Below the pieces are notes generated by a model. The model was not told where the DNA came from. It was given only the letters and a program-made list of their open reading frames with translations, and ran no database searches. A stretch of DNA of 41,269 nt. It comes from JBCBSS01 sp039819065 (lineage in GTDB: Bacteria; Bacteroidota; Bacteroidia; Cytophagales; Cyclobacteriaceae). Numbering within the stretch: the stretch's first letter is position 1; each line of letters opens with the position of its first letter. The translations under genes and the position numbers were made by a program. Below are positions 16,121-23,974 of the stretch, in pieces. The stretch covers positions 1-41,269 of the forward strand of contig JBCBSS010000060.1 of the NCBI GenBank assembly GCA_039819065.1, written 5' to 3'.

Positions 16121-16339
16121 TTACCCTTTCTGCCATTGCCCATCTTTTTTATAGTGTCTCAACAACTCGCTTACTCCCATAATAAATGTTGCGATAGAGA
16201 ATCCTAACAGAAAACCTACAGCGGTGTCCTGTGGAATGTCAAATATGGATGCGTTATCCAGGGAGTTTAGATTGATTGCGGAAAGTGATATCATGAGTGC
16301 ACTTGTGAGCATGGCGATAGCATTGTTTATCTTTTTCAT
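16121..16339 (-). CDS. Small two-helix membrane protein (paralogue 1)
   Basis: Starting at the ATG at 16339 gives 72 residues; a farther upstream start would run into repeat sequence. There is an N-terminal helix MKKINNAIAMLTSALMISLSA-like, a short loop with IFDIPQDT, and a second helix AVGFLLGFSIATFIMGVSEL, then a basic tail. It matches the gene at 16577 in K-K-x-N, I-F-x-x-P-x-x-T-x-V-G-F-L and T-F-x-x-G-x-S. I recognise no family. Either both ends are inserted in the membrane or the first helix is a signal peptide. Confidence 0.55.
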   Translation of the reverse strand: MKKINNAIAMLTSALMISLSAINLNSLDNASIFDIPQDTAVGFLLGFSIATFIMGVSELLRHYKKDGQWQKG

Positions 16340-16388
16340 ATAATATGTTTTATAGTGAAGCACTGTCAAATGTTTCGATCCTTCTCTC

Positions 16389-16512
16389 GGTGTAAAAGTT
16401 ACTCTCGTGCCAGGAATAGTTATTGCTATTATCGTCATTCCACGGTTTTCGGGACGGGAGAAAATCCGGGGAATCTCACAACCCTTAAAGTGTAGCCTAG
16501 TGTTTCCACTCG
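16389..16512. repeat. Degenerate composite repeat between the twin small genes
   Basis: A worn copy of the palindrome (AAAAGTTACTCTCGTGCC, to 16411) is followed by the module with CGTCATTCCACGGTTTTCGG, GGGAGAAAATCCGGGGAA (about 16430-16472) and a worn GTGTTTCCACTCGGC hairpin (16499-16514). The same modules are found at 15954-16045 and, inverted, at 20008-20070. Confidence 0.6.
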
Positions 16513-16576
16513 GCGTTTCTGAATTTCTCCTGACACAAAAGTGACTTTCATCATTCGAGACTTCTTTCTACTACAC

Positions 16577-16819
16577 CTATAGCAGTTTAACTCTTGCGTC
16601 TTTGTCGCTCTGAACAGTTTTATTTTCTTTATGCACCTTTAGCCACTTGCTAAGACCAATGGCAAAAGTGATAATAGAAGCTCCTGCAAGAAAACCGACT
16701 ACAGTACCCCGGGGGGCACCAAATATGTGTGGCTGACCTTCGGCTTCAACAATAAGTGCAGTTGATGACATGAGAATTGCACTGATAAGAATAATACTAG
16801 CAAAATTTACCTTTTTCAT
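16577..16819 (-). CDS. Small two-helix membrane protein (paralogue 2)
   Basis: With the ATG at 16819 the protein has 80 residues: MKKVNFASIILISAILMSST as first helix, the loop HIFGAPRGT, a second helix VVGFLAGASIITFAIGLSKW, and a charged tail. It is a paralogue of the gene at 16121, and the sequences around both stop codons (AGCAGTTTAAC versus ACAGTTTAAC) and just upstream of both starts also resemble each other, so the gene was duplicated with its flanks. Function unknown; it lies next to the membrane LuxR regulator at 17056. Confidence 0.55.
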   Translation of the reverse strand: MKKVNFASIILISAILMSSTALIVEAEGQPHIFGAPRGTVVGFLAGASIITFAIGLSKWLKVHKENKTVQSDKDARVKLL

Positions 16820-17055
16820 ATGATTCGTTTTTATAGTTTCTGGCTTTGGATTCAAGTCTAAAGGAATCAGAATCGTAGCCGTTAATTCGGTACGAAAGTA
16901 GACCAGAAGGCAGCCCTGGACAATCGGGAAAAAGGATGATTTTAGGTATGAAGCCGTATCTCATACTTTTGTATGAGATGTCGTAAGAATCTGATTAATA
17001 AGGTCTTGCGCGAGTATTTGTCAAGAATGGATAAATTACCTTTTAAGAAGTTTTC
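16820..17055. other. Spacer between the membrane LuxR gene and the twin small genes
   Basis: About 235 bases on the minus strand between the regulator's stop and the small genes' start. Only ATACTTTTGTAT near 16967 is weakly palindromic. I see no clear promoter or terminator. Confidence 0.35.
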
Positions 17056-17922
17056 TCAGACATTGATCAGGTTGATCAATTCGACTTTGTTATTCACACC
17101 TGTTTTTTTATAGATATTAGATACATGGGTTTTTACCGTGGGCATAGAAACAAATAATTGTTCAGCTATTTGCTTATAAGTAGCACCACTGCGAATCAAT
17201 TCTGCTACCTCAATTTCCCTTGTGGTTAGGCCAAACTTAGAAAGGTCAGGTGCTTTCATTCTATCGGTTGACTTGAAGAATGAAAGCCGCTTTAAGTCAG
17301 CTCTGATTTTAACTAAGGAGAGAAATATAAACAAGACGGGCAGCGTTAGAGGTGTTTGTAAAGCCGAGAACCTAAAAAGGCTAGCTTGTAATACGAGCGT
17401 ATCAACTGTGAGTAAGACTGGAATAGCCATTGCGGTGATTATGGCAAGCTTTCTTTGGGAGTTTTCAGGGAAAACGGAAACCTTGGTTTTACGGACAAAA
17501 ACCATCACGATAACCATCAAGGCATAAATGATCAGTGATACGATGGCCTCGTAGATTTTGTGAAAGCTGTAATAAAACAATAAACCAAGTAATGGTATCA
17601 CAACGGCCACAGCCAACATCAATCGCTTAATAGATTGATTGATCTTCACCTCACGCTCGGTAAACACATTATAAGACAGTGTAAAACCTAGAAATCCAGC
17701 GGAAAGTGCGACGGCAATTACGTTTACGGTCGAGCCAGCTCCGGTGACAAAATTGATGAGCTTGATTACGGTAACTGTAATGATCAAAGCAAGCAATGCC
17801 AGGGAAAGTAAAATAGACTCCAGGTATTCTATTTTCTTTTTATAAGCAATCGCTTGAACCAGAATCATGATGATGCCAACGGTGTAGGCAATGACCAATA
17901 ATATCAATCCCAATGTTTCCAT
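17056..17922 (-). CDS. Membrane-anchored LuxR-type transcriptional regulator
   Basis: The N-terminal 210 residues contain about seven hydrophobic helices; a C-terminal LuxR/GerE helix-turn-helix follows, with LTTREIEVAELIRSGATYKQ then IAEQLFVSMPTVKTHVSNIY. This 7TM-plus-LuxR form is typical of Bacteroidota and suggests a regulator that senses a membrane or periplasmic signal and binds DNA from the membrane. I start at the ATG at 17922 (METLGLILLVIAYTVG), since this puts a helix at the N-terminus; an ATG at 17994 would add 24 residues. Likely targets include the twin small membrane genes immediately downstream, but this is inferred from position only. Confidence 0.82.
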   Translation of the reverse strand: METLGLILLVIAYTVGIIMILVQAIAYKKKIEYLESILLSLALLALIITVTVIKLINFVTGAGSTVNVIAVALSAGFLGFTLSYNVFTEREVKINQSIKRLMLAVAVVIPLLGLLFYYSFHKIYEAIVSLIIYALMVIVMVFVRKTKVSVFPENSQRKLAIITAMAIPVLLTVDTLVLQASLFRFSALQTPLTLPVLFIFLSLVKIRADLKRLSFFKSTDRMKAPDLSKFGLTTREIEVAELIRSGATYKQIAEQLFVSMPTVKTHVSNIYKKTGVNNKVELINLINV

Positions 17923-17994
17923 GCAAAGCGAGCCAATTTTAACGGTTCGCAAGTTAAATATCTCATGTTTGAATTTGTACCATTTTGGCGACAT

Positions 17995-18249
17995 AAGTAC
18001 TTGGTGGCTGTTGATACGAGATTACTGATGCGGAGGGTTGGCTGCGAGGACTCAAATGATGGCAGGTAGAGATTCCCATGTCTCCCCCGACCTTCCCTGG
18101 CGCGAAAGTTACTTTCGTGCCATTCGAGCTTGAACACCGTAGTATAAAACGCAGGCTGACAACACCCTACTGCACCTAAGTGATGGCTCGACGGAATGAA
18201 GAAACTTCACGCCCTAATTTGATTCTACAGTGCTGTTTAATTAACTAGC
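17995..18249. repeat. Dispersed repeat between divergent regulators, palindrome at 18099-18121
   Basis: The palindrome GGCGCGAAAGT/ACTTTCGTGCC lies at 18099-18121 in the opposite orientation to the copies at 15954 and 19985; the CCTTCCCT before it matches the inverted AGGGAAGG after them. It is followed by ATTCGAGCTTGAAC and CCCTACTGCACCTAAGTGAT, shared with 15616-15660 and 39180. The gap also has to hold the promoters of both divergent regulator genes. Confidence 0.7.
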
Positions 18250-19152
18250 ATGCTCATGGCAGAAAAGTATGGATCACTTATGGATAAAGCGAGGGTGGCG
18301 AACTGGGAGTTCGACAATATTCGCATTGGACATGCCATTTCATCATTTGATAATCTTGGTACACACGCCGCCAGTAATGACACGGAGTACGTTAGGTTGC
18401 ACTTCGGCCTCAAGGGTGATTATGAATTCACCTACAAACAACTGAGCCAATCTTTTGATCTAGCCGGTGGACATCACAATATCATGTACTCGAAAGGGAT
18501 TGATCTGGAGGTGTACAACAAAACACTGGAGATAGAGACGTTTGGTGTCGACTTTCCCAAAGAAAAGTTTATCCAGTTCACTCAAAATAGTGATCCATTG
18601 ATCGATCGTTTTGCCGAACGCATAGTGCAGGGTGAAAGCGCCATTCTTTCTCCCAAATGGGGGACCGTCGATGCCAAGATCCAAAACGCCATTGATGATA
18701 TACTACTGAACCCTTACGCTGGTCAGATCAGGAACGTGTTTTTATTAGCTAAAGGTTTAGAATTGTTAGTGTTGTGTGTGGAGAACTATAAGAAGCTCAA
18801 TGAAACGACCTATACCTATGTCAAATCGCGGCAGGACAAGGAGAAAATAGTGGCAGCTCGAGATTTCATCAATGATCGCATTACTCAGCCACCGAATCTG
18901 ACAGAAATTGCCAAGGAGGTGGGTTTAAATGAGTTCAAGCTGAAGAATGGCTTCAAAGAAGTATTCCATAGCACTGTCTTTGGCTACTTGACAGAACGCA
19001 GGCTTAACCGTGCCAGGCAAATGCTGCTGGATACGGAAATGAGCGCCGCAGAAGTTTCGGTACAACTTGGCTATTCCTCACCACAGCATTTCAATAAGCA
19101 GTTCCGATCCAAATTCGGTGCTACACCCAATTCTATTAGAAATAATCCCTGA
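18250..19152 (+). CDS. AraC family transcriptional regulator
   Basis: The 300-residue protein has an N-terminal ligand-binding or dimerisation part (about 1-190) of the PchR-like type, with YVRLHFGLKGDYEFTYKQ, and a C-terminal AraC domain (about 195-298): PNLTEIAKEVGLNEFKLKNG for the first helix-turn-helix and MSAAEVSVQLGYSSPQHFNK for the second, then FRSKFGATPNSIR. PchR-like regulators in Bacteroidota often sit near siderophore or TonB receptor genes, but here the neighbour is an SRPBCC protein 60 bases downstream. Two ATGs (18250, 18256) can serve as start. Confidence 0.9.
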   Translation: MLMAEKYGSLMDKARVANWEFDNIRIGHAISSFDNLGTHAASNDTEYVRLHFGLKGDYEFTYKQLSQSFDLAGGHHNIMYSKGIDLEVYNKTLEIETFGVDFPKEKFIQFTQNSDPLIDRFAERIVQGESAILSPKWGTVDAKIQNAIDDILLNPYAGQIRNVFLLAKGLELLVLCVENYKKLNETTYTYVKSRQDKEKIVAARDFINDRITQPPNLTEIAKEVGLNEFKLKNGFKEVFHSTVFGYLTERRLNRARQMLLDTEMSAAEVSVQLGYSSPQHFNKQFRSKFGATPNSIRNNP

Positions 19153-19211
19153 GGTATAACCACGGGACTCTTCCATTCTCATATCATTGAAGTCAATTTT
19201 ATCGACTAAAT

Positions 19212-19658
19212 ATGAAAAAGCTAATTATCGAAAACGAGGTTGTAATAGAAGCACCGATTGCCAAAGTTTGGCAGGTATTGACCGATCCAAAACTAACGCC
19301 TGAATATATGTATGGCTGTGCGGTAGAAAGCAGTTGGAAGATAGGAGATCCTGTGCTGTGGAGAGCTGTACAGAACAATGTAGTCTATGTAAAAGGCCAT
19401 TTGGTAGAATGGGTGGAGGGAAGTGTTTTTGCCTTCACCACTTTTGATCCTACTTCATCCATTGAGGATATTCCGGAGAACTACCTCACCGCCAGGTACG
19501 AGCTCAATGATCAGGATGGGCAAACCACATTAAAAGTGACACATGGTGATTACAATGCGGTTGCTGAAGGTGAGAGTCGATATGCTGATACACAGGCACA
19601 AGGTGGTTGGGGTGCTGTTTTAGAGAGTATCAAGAAGATTGCTGAGCGGATGGGTTAA
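19212..19658 (+). CDS. SRPBCC/AHSA1-like domain protein
   Basis: The 148-residue protein has the START-like SRPBCC pattern: VIEAPIAKVWQVLTDPKLTP at the N-terminus, a central W-K-I-G-D-P-V-L-W motif, VKGHLVEWVEGSVFAFTTFD, and a C-terminal helix WGAVLESIKKIAERMG. Such proteins bind hydrophobic ligands; the AHSA1 branch is named after the Hsp90 activator but bacterial members have no set role. It follows the AraC gene in the same direction and may be its target. Confidence 0.88.
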   Translation: MKKLIIENEVVIEAPIAKVWQVLTDPKLTPEYMYGCAVESSWKIGDPVLWRAVQNNVVYVKGHLVEWVEGSVFAFTTFDPTSSIEDIPENYLTARYELNDQDGQTTLKVTHGDYNAVAEGESRYADTQAQGGWGAVLESIKKIAERMG

Positions 19659-19911
19659 GGTATGTCTTGATATGATCGGGCGCGTTTGTAACGCGTTCGT
19701 TGAGCATGATCATGGAAGCAGTATGTGCAAGCCGGGTGTTTCCACCCGGCGATTTAAATTCAGTAGGCAAAACAAGCCCACAAAGCGTAATCAATTCTTA
19801 CTTAAGCCTTCGGTATAGTGGCGACCGCCAGATGGAAACATCTGGCCACGCAGCTATGGGCGGAGCACGCAAGGGGGCAAAAGTACGATAGCCACTTACC
19901 TGTCCTTCTGA
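19659..19911. repeat. Repeat cluster: GCGCG palindrome and GCCGGG hairpin
   Basis: At 19678-19704 there is GGGCGCGTTTGTAACGCG, then TTCGTTGAG, a relative of the inverted copies at 38868-38990. At 19725-19750, GTGCAA precedes the GCCGGGTGTTTCCACCCGGC hairpin, which is the left half of the two-hairpin repeat at 39113 and 40649. A small open frame across this stretch is made only of repeat sequence. Confidence 0.75.
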
Positions 19912-20070
19912 AAGAATCTTATTGGAAGTTAGTTAAGACTTAAGTGGAAAGCAGTCAATTAACTAATTATAAAAGAATAAATCAGGCACGAAAGTAACTT
20001 TCGCGCCAGGGAAGGTTGCGGGGTTCCCCGGATTTTCTCCTACGTCGAAAACCGTGGAATGACGATAACA
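19912..20070. repeat. 102-bp composite direct repeat, copy 2, with an inverted extension
   Basis: 19912-20013 matches 15881-15982 with about nine differences, and the 8 bases before it (TCCTTCTG) continue the array-type block. The palindrome is at 19985-20007. What follows at 20027-20070 (TTCCCCGGATTTTCTCC, then CGTCGAAAACCGTGGAATGA) is the inverse complement of the module that follows copy 1, so this part has been flipped relative to the palindrome. Confidence 0.85.
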
Positions 20071-20139
20071 TTGATGACCACCAGATGGCAATATCTGGCT
20101 GCACGGTTTAGGGCTTGAAAAATAGCCTTGCTTTCTTGG

Positions 20140-20838
20140 CTAGCTATTTTGAATGGAGATGTCTGGGGCTTTCAGTACTTTATTTTCCAGTTCAAAAGCC
20201 ATTGGCATCAGTACTTCGTCTTCAATTCTGGCGTGGATCCGTAAATCCAACTCGAATACACTCAATCGCGTTACCAGCATTCTGAAGGCAAAACTGTCCT
20301 GATATTGTTCTTCCATGGTTTTAAGCTTGGCCACCAAGTCTTTCAGGTCATTTTCAATATCGTGAGAATGATCCAATAGGAAATCCATCAGCTTTATCTT
20401 GCGTGGCAGGTCATAAGAAAGCTTGCGACTTCTTTCGGCCTTTATGAGTGCCTCAATATATGGGAAGAGGTTTATCTCCTCATCTTCCAGGTGTTTTTTC
20501 AAGTGATCATGCAACTGTAGATAATAAGTAGACATAGTAGCCTGCAACCATCGCAGATCCGGTCGGTGTTCAGCAATCAAACTGATAGCTAGTTCTATTT
20601 CCGGTAAGTTTTTAGTGATATAAAACTGGTGTGTATGCTTCAGGTACTTGATGATCAGATCCAGTGGATGGCGAAAGAACTTCTGTGCATCAAAGTCCTC
20701 TGGCTTGTGAAAGGCACAAAGCAAATCCATGTAGAAGTCTGTATCTGTGCTAAGTTCATTTTGACTGGAATTGGCAAGCTGAATGTCAAAACGCCTGTCT
20801 ATCAGTCTTGTATAAAGTTGTTGTATGTCGTTAGTCAT
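20140..20838 (-). CDS. Hemerythrin-domain protein, RIC/YtfE-like
   Basis: The 232-residue, all-helical cytosolic protein has the spacing of di-iron hemerythrin-like proteins: His68/His70 in KHTHQF, His110-His116 with Glu118-Glu121 in HDHLKKHLEDEE, His157/His159 in DHSHDIEND, and His202 with Glu206 in IHARIEDEVLMP. This HARIEDEVLMP end is typical of iron-sulfur repair (RIC, ScdA, YtfE) proteins, which work under nitrosative and oxidative stress. The short N-terminal ScdA-type domain with Cys is absent, so it could be a related di-iron sensor. A strong palindrome at 20891-20912 lies about 50 bases upstream. Confidence 0.82.
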   Translation of the reverse strand: MTNDIQQLYTRLIDRRFDIQLANSSQNELSTDTDFYMDLLCAFHKPEDFDAQKFFRHPLDLIIKYLKHTHQFYITKNLPEIELAISLIAEHRPDLRWLQATMSTYYLQLHDHLKKHLEDEEINLFPYIEALIKAERSRKLSYDLPRKIKLMDFLLDHSHDIENDLKDLVAKLKTMEEQYQDSFAFRMLVTRLSVFELDLRIHARIEDEVLMPMAFELENKVLKAPDISIQNS

Positions 20839-20890
20839 GTGCTGAAAAAATTAATTACGCTTTCTATGCTTTCTAAAATGGTTCTATATC

Positions 20891-20912
20891 TCAAAATGTA
20901 CGCGCATTTTGA
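20891..20912. promoter_or_regulatory. Putative operator, 22-bp palindrome upstream of the hemerythrin gene
   Basis: TCAAAATG and CATTTTGA are perfect inverted arms around TACGCG. It is centred about 63 bases before the ATG at 20838, a usual place for a regulator site. A weaker inverted repeat, ATGA-TTTTTG-TCAT, lies at 20998-21011. The regulator cannot be named. Confidence 0.5.
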
Positions 20913-21069
20913 CGCCTAAATACTATCTAACTCGTAGCTAAACATGAAATTAGTGAAAAGGTGCTCTTTATTTTAGCGAGGCAATCTACAATTCGATATG
21001 ATTTTTGTCATGTTTTGAGCGTCCAGATGGTCTAAAAACCGATTATAGTAGGGTAGAATAGATAAAGAA

Positions 21070-21100
21070 AAACACCGTATGTGACTTGCATACGGTGTTT
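21070..21100 (-). terminator. Rho-independent terminator of the TonB receptor gene
   Basis: AAACACCGTATG and CATACGGTGTTT form a perfect 12-bp stem with a 7-base loop. Read on the minus strand it is followed by TTTTTCTTTATC, and it lies about 40 bases after the stop of the receptor gene at 21142. Confidence 0.85.
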
Positions 21101-21141
21101 GAAGTAGTATCGCGATAAAAAGTTTCGCTATCTCGGTTTAC

Positions 21142-23292
21142 CTACAATTCTAGAATTATTCCTCCATTGATGATACTGCCTTCCGTCGGTGCCCAGATAT
21201 TCGGAAGACTTGGTTTGAAGTGGTCACTTATGTTGAAGTTTTCTAAATTATGTTGTCGAGTATCAATGAAGTTCTCAAAGTTGACGTAGAAACTGATCTT
21301 GCCAAATTTACGCATGGCCATGATACCAGTGATCCAGAAGTCTTCAGTTTGGCTGCGATCGCTACGGAACTGCTTTCCTGTATAATAGGCTTCCAATCCT
21401 ATGCGCCACTTACCATGTACTTCGTACATCAGCACAGCACCGATGTTGTGCTTTGGAGTCAAGGGCTTTTGCTCATTCAGATTATCAAACTTGAGCAGCG
21501 TATTGATGAAAGCGTAATTGGCGAACAACTTGAAATCCTTGTAAGTCAACTTGATGTTAGTCTCAAAGCCCCTGCTATCGATCGGGCCATTGGCATTTTC
21601 GTAGAAGAACTGGCCTTCATCAGTTTCCCTAAAAACCAAAGCGTCGGTAAGCCTGGTATAAAAGAAAAGCTGATTAATGGAAAGTGTCCAGTCATTGCCA
21701 ATACCCGTTTTATAATTGATATCGAAATTTCCTCCAATCGACCTTTCCGCTTCGGTGTTTTCAATATCAATGGGACGTATTCCCTCATAGGTCAGGTTTT
21801 CCGCTTCTTCAGTGAAAATGGTAGGCAGCTTATAACCCCATCCACCCCCAATTCTGGTAGACCATTTATTATCCAGTTTGACTAACAATGAGGCACGGGG
21901 TAAGGCGAATAATCCATAATCAAAATCATAGTCGAGCCGGAACCCACTTTCTAAAGTCAACCTTTGGTTGATTTCGGTAGTATTTTGTGCGAAGGCTCCT
22001 GCCGTCGTGTAGTCATAGTCGCGCTCAAGCGAATCAAAAGGCTGTTCATCAAATGAGTCGGTGTATAAATTCAATCCAGTGATCCAATTTGAGCTAGAAG
22101 CGCCAAAGCTGTAGGAGATTTCATTGAATGACGACCACTGTTCGCCCATGAAAGTGAAGTCTGGCTCTATGATCTCTCGGTTGAAGTAAGTGAGGCTGTG
22201 CTTAACACTGAGCTGCTTATGCTCAGCAATCTGGTTTTGATAAGAAAGCTGATAGGATGCACGATCCGACCTGTTTTCCTCGGTGAATTGATGGATGCCA
22301 TTGGACTCCTCATCAATAACCGCCATATCTCCTCCAAGTCTGTTTTCAAAAGTGCCATTCAAAGTTAACCTGAGACTGGACTGATCATTTGGGTAGAAAA
22401 AGAATGAAGGATTTACAGTCAGGCTTCTGATTTCCGGAATATCACTGAAATCATCATTATTCGGATCATAAGCCTCTTGCCGATTGGCCGAGGTGTACAA
22501 CGTAAGACCGAATTTATCGAATCGCTCGGCATAGAATGTATTGAAAGTAGTTCCTCCAGCCTGGGTTTGGTCGATCATGAATTTTAGCTTCCTTTCCTCT
22601 TCAGGTGTTATTGTGACAAGGTTGACCAAACCGGCTATGGCACCGCCGCCGAATAGGGTAGAATTACTGCCCTTGACCACTTCTACTTGTTTAAGGTCAA
22701 GTGGCGGTATTTGCATGATGCTCAAACCGCTCGCGAAACCTCCAAAAAGTGGAAAGCCATCTTTCAGGATTTGCGTATATCTACCATCCAAGCCTTGTAT
22801 TCTAATGCTCTGATTGGCTGAACTGGCGGAAGTTTGCTGCATGAGGATACCTGTACTTTCGCGCAATACCATGGCGATGTTGTGTGACCTCATCATGGCT
22901 TTTTCTTCCAATTCTTCGGTACCCAATACTTCTATTCTGGTAGGTACATCGTCAATAGTTCTACTGGTTCTGGTGGTAGTTACAATGATCTCCTCAAGCT
23001 CGTGGCCATGTTCTAACGCAATGATCTGAACGTCTGCTAATGGTAGCACATAAGTGCCGTTGAAGCTTTCGTAGCCAACAAATGAGATAGTTACTTGAAT
23101 GGTGTCAGTTTGAATATCAGAGATAGTGACCATTCCCTCATAATCAGTTACCGCACCCTTATCGGGGCCTATTTTAACGGTAGCTCCCAGTAGAGGCTCT
23201 TTGCTGTCTTTATCAATAATTTGAGCTTTAAATGTATGTTGGCTGTATGCTGTAGTACTGATAAGTACCAGCATACAAATGATGTATTTCAT
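21142..23292 (-). CDS. TonB-dependent receptor, probably for a metal or metal complex
   Basis: The 716-residue protein starts with a signal peptide (MKYIICMLVLISTTAYSQ), followed by a carboxypeptidase-regulatory-like domain (about 19-100), the plug with IIVTTTRTSRTIDDVPTRIE and VEVVKGSNSTLFGGGAIAGL, and a barrel ending in G-G-I-I-L-E-L. The plug has the NLV/N.VT signature of BtuB- and FepA-like receptors. Directly upstream, in the same direction and 48 bases away, lies a small Cys/His-rich DUF6660 protein, which suggests a metal substrate. No cobalamin riboswitch is seen. A strong terminator follows. Confidence 0.92.
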   Translation of the reverse strand: MKYIICMLVLISTTAYSQHTFKAQIIDKDSKEPLLGATVKIGPDKGAVTDYEGMVTISDIQTDTIQVTISFVGYESFNGTYVLPLADVQIIALEHGHELEEIIVTTTRTSRTIDDVPTRIEVLGTEELEEKAMMRSHNIAMVLRESTGILMQQTSASSANQSIRIQGLDGRYTQILKDGFPLFGGFASGLSIMQIPPLDLKQVEVVKGSNSTLFGGGAIAGLVNLVTITPEEERKLKFMIDQTQAGGTTFNTFYAERFDKFGLTLYTSANRQEAYDPNNDDFSDIPEIRSLTVNPSFFFYPNDQSSLRLTLNGTFENRLGGDMAVIDEESNGIHQFTEENRSDRASYQLSYQNQIAEHKQLSVKHSLTYFNREIIEPDFTFMGEQWSSFNEISYSFGASSSNWITGLNLYTDSFDEQPFDSLERDYDYTTAGAFAQNTTEINQRLTLESGFRLDYDFDYGLFALPRASLLVKLDNKWSTRIGGGWGYKLPTIFTEEAENLTYEGIRPIDIENTEAERSIGGNFDINYKTGIGNDWTLSINQLFFYTRLTDALVFRETDEGQFFYENANGPIDSRGFETNIKLTYKDFKLFANYAFINTLLKFDNLNEQKPLTPKHNIGAVLMYEVHGKWRIGLEAYYTGKQFRSDRSQTEDFWITGIMAMRKFGKISFYVNFENFIDTRQHNLENFNISDHFKPSLPNIWAPTEGSIINGGIILEL

Positions 23293-23340
23293 CTGTATAA
23301 GTGATTAAAAAGTTTGTGATAATTAAAGCGTGTTAGATAC

Positions 23341-23649
23341 TTAAATCACAAACTGGGGAGGGTCTAGAATGGCGAGAATCACCTTTTCGTAGCGTTGGTA
23401 AGTATTGCTTGAAGTGTTAGCAGTGAAGGAGCTTACATCTTTAGTGTAGGATATATTGCCTTCAGTAACATGGGTTTGGCAACAATGACAAGTACAGAAA
23501 GGAGAGCAAAAATCTTCATGGTCACTATCATGATGTTGTTCGGTAGGATGGTGAGCTTCTTCTTGGCTCTCACAAGCGTGCCCATCCGCACATGGCATGC
23601 AGACCATGATTAGAATCAATCCCGACAATATGAATGACATGAATTTCAC
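23341..23649 (-). CDS. DUF6660-like Cys/His-rich exported protein
   Basis: I choose the GTG at 23647-23649, which gives M-K-F-M-S-F-I-L-S and the usual family start; an ATG three codons later is possible. A hydrophobic segment ends in C-M-P-C (Cys17, Cys20), followed by Cys26 and a His-rich run (His33, 34, 39, 40, 44) and a cluster of Cys48, 52, 54, 56 and 57 in DFCSPFCTCHCC. The C-terminus ends in a P-P-x-F motif. I know this layout from Bacteroidota proteins called DUF6660, often placed directly before a TonB receptor. Metal binding (copper, zinc or iron) in the periplasm is likely but unproven. Confidence 0.75.
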   Translation of the reverse strand: MKFMSFILSGLILIMVCMPCADGHACESQEEAHHPTEQHHDSDHEDFCSPFCTCHCCQTHVTEGNISYTKDVSSFTANTSSNTYQRYEKVILAILDPPQFVI

Positions 23650-23974
23650 ACTACAATGATACGAAATATATGACGTAACTCGATTGCACAAACGCATGGC
23701 AGCCTACAAGTGATGTTGTTGGAATACATAAGATGGGTGATAACCATGAGGAAAGATCAGGAACTTGGGCACCAAGACTTTTGGTACTATTACTTATCCT
23801 TTTCAGGCATCTTGATAAGTCAGATCAAAGCGCAATCCTGCTCAACCTATTGTTTGGGGCCTCATTAAATAACTGAATAATGGTCACAACAACAATTATG
23901 CATTTAATGTAAAATAATTCTAATTTGAGGCTGATTTATCAAAATAGCCTTTAATACCACTAAAGAGACCGAAA
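23650..23974. other. Intergenic region between divergent DUF6660 and carbonic anhydrase-like genes
   Basis: About 325 bases with promoters for both directions. CTAATTTGAGG about 45 bases before the plus-strand ATG is close to a Bacteroidota -7 element (TAnnTTTG) but not exact. No repeat or riboswitch is visible. Confidence 0.4.

Noticed and set aside
19700..19891. Open frame of 63 codons on plus
   Set aside because: It runs through the GCGCG and GCCGGG hairpin repeats and has no protein-like pattern.
21250..21885. 211-codon plus-strand frame opposite the TonB receptor
   Set aside because: Its length is tempting, but it lies wholly within a certain receptor gene and has no recognisable domain or signal.
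23650..23974. Cobalamin riboswitch upstream of the TonB receptor
   Set aside because: The conserved B12-box and GCCACTG-type core are not visible on either strand.
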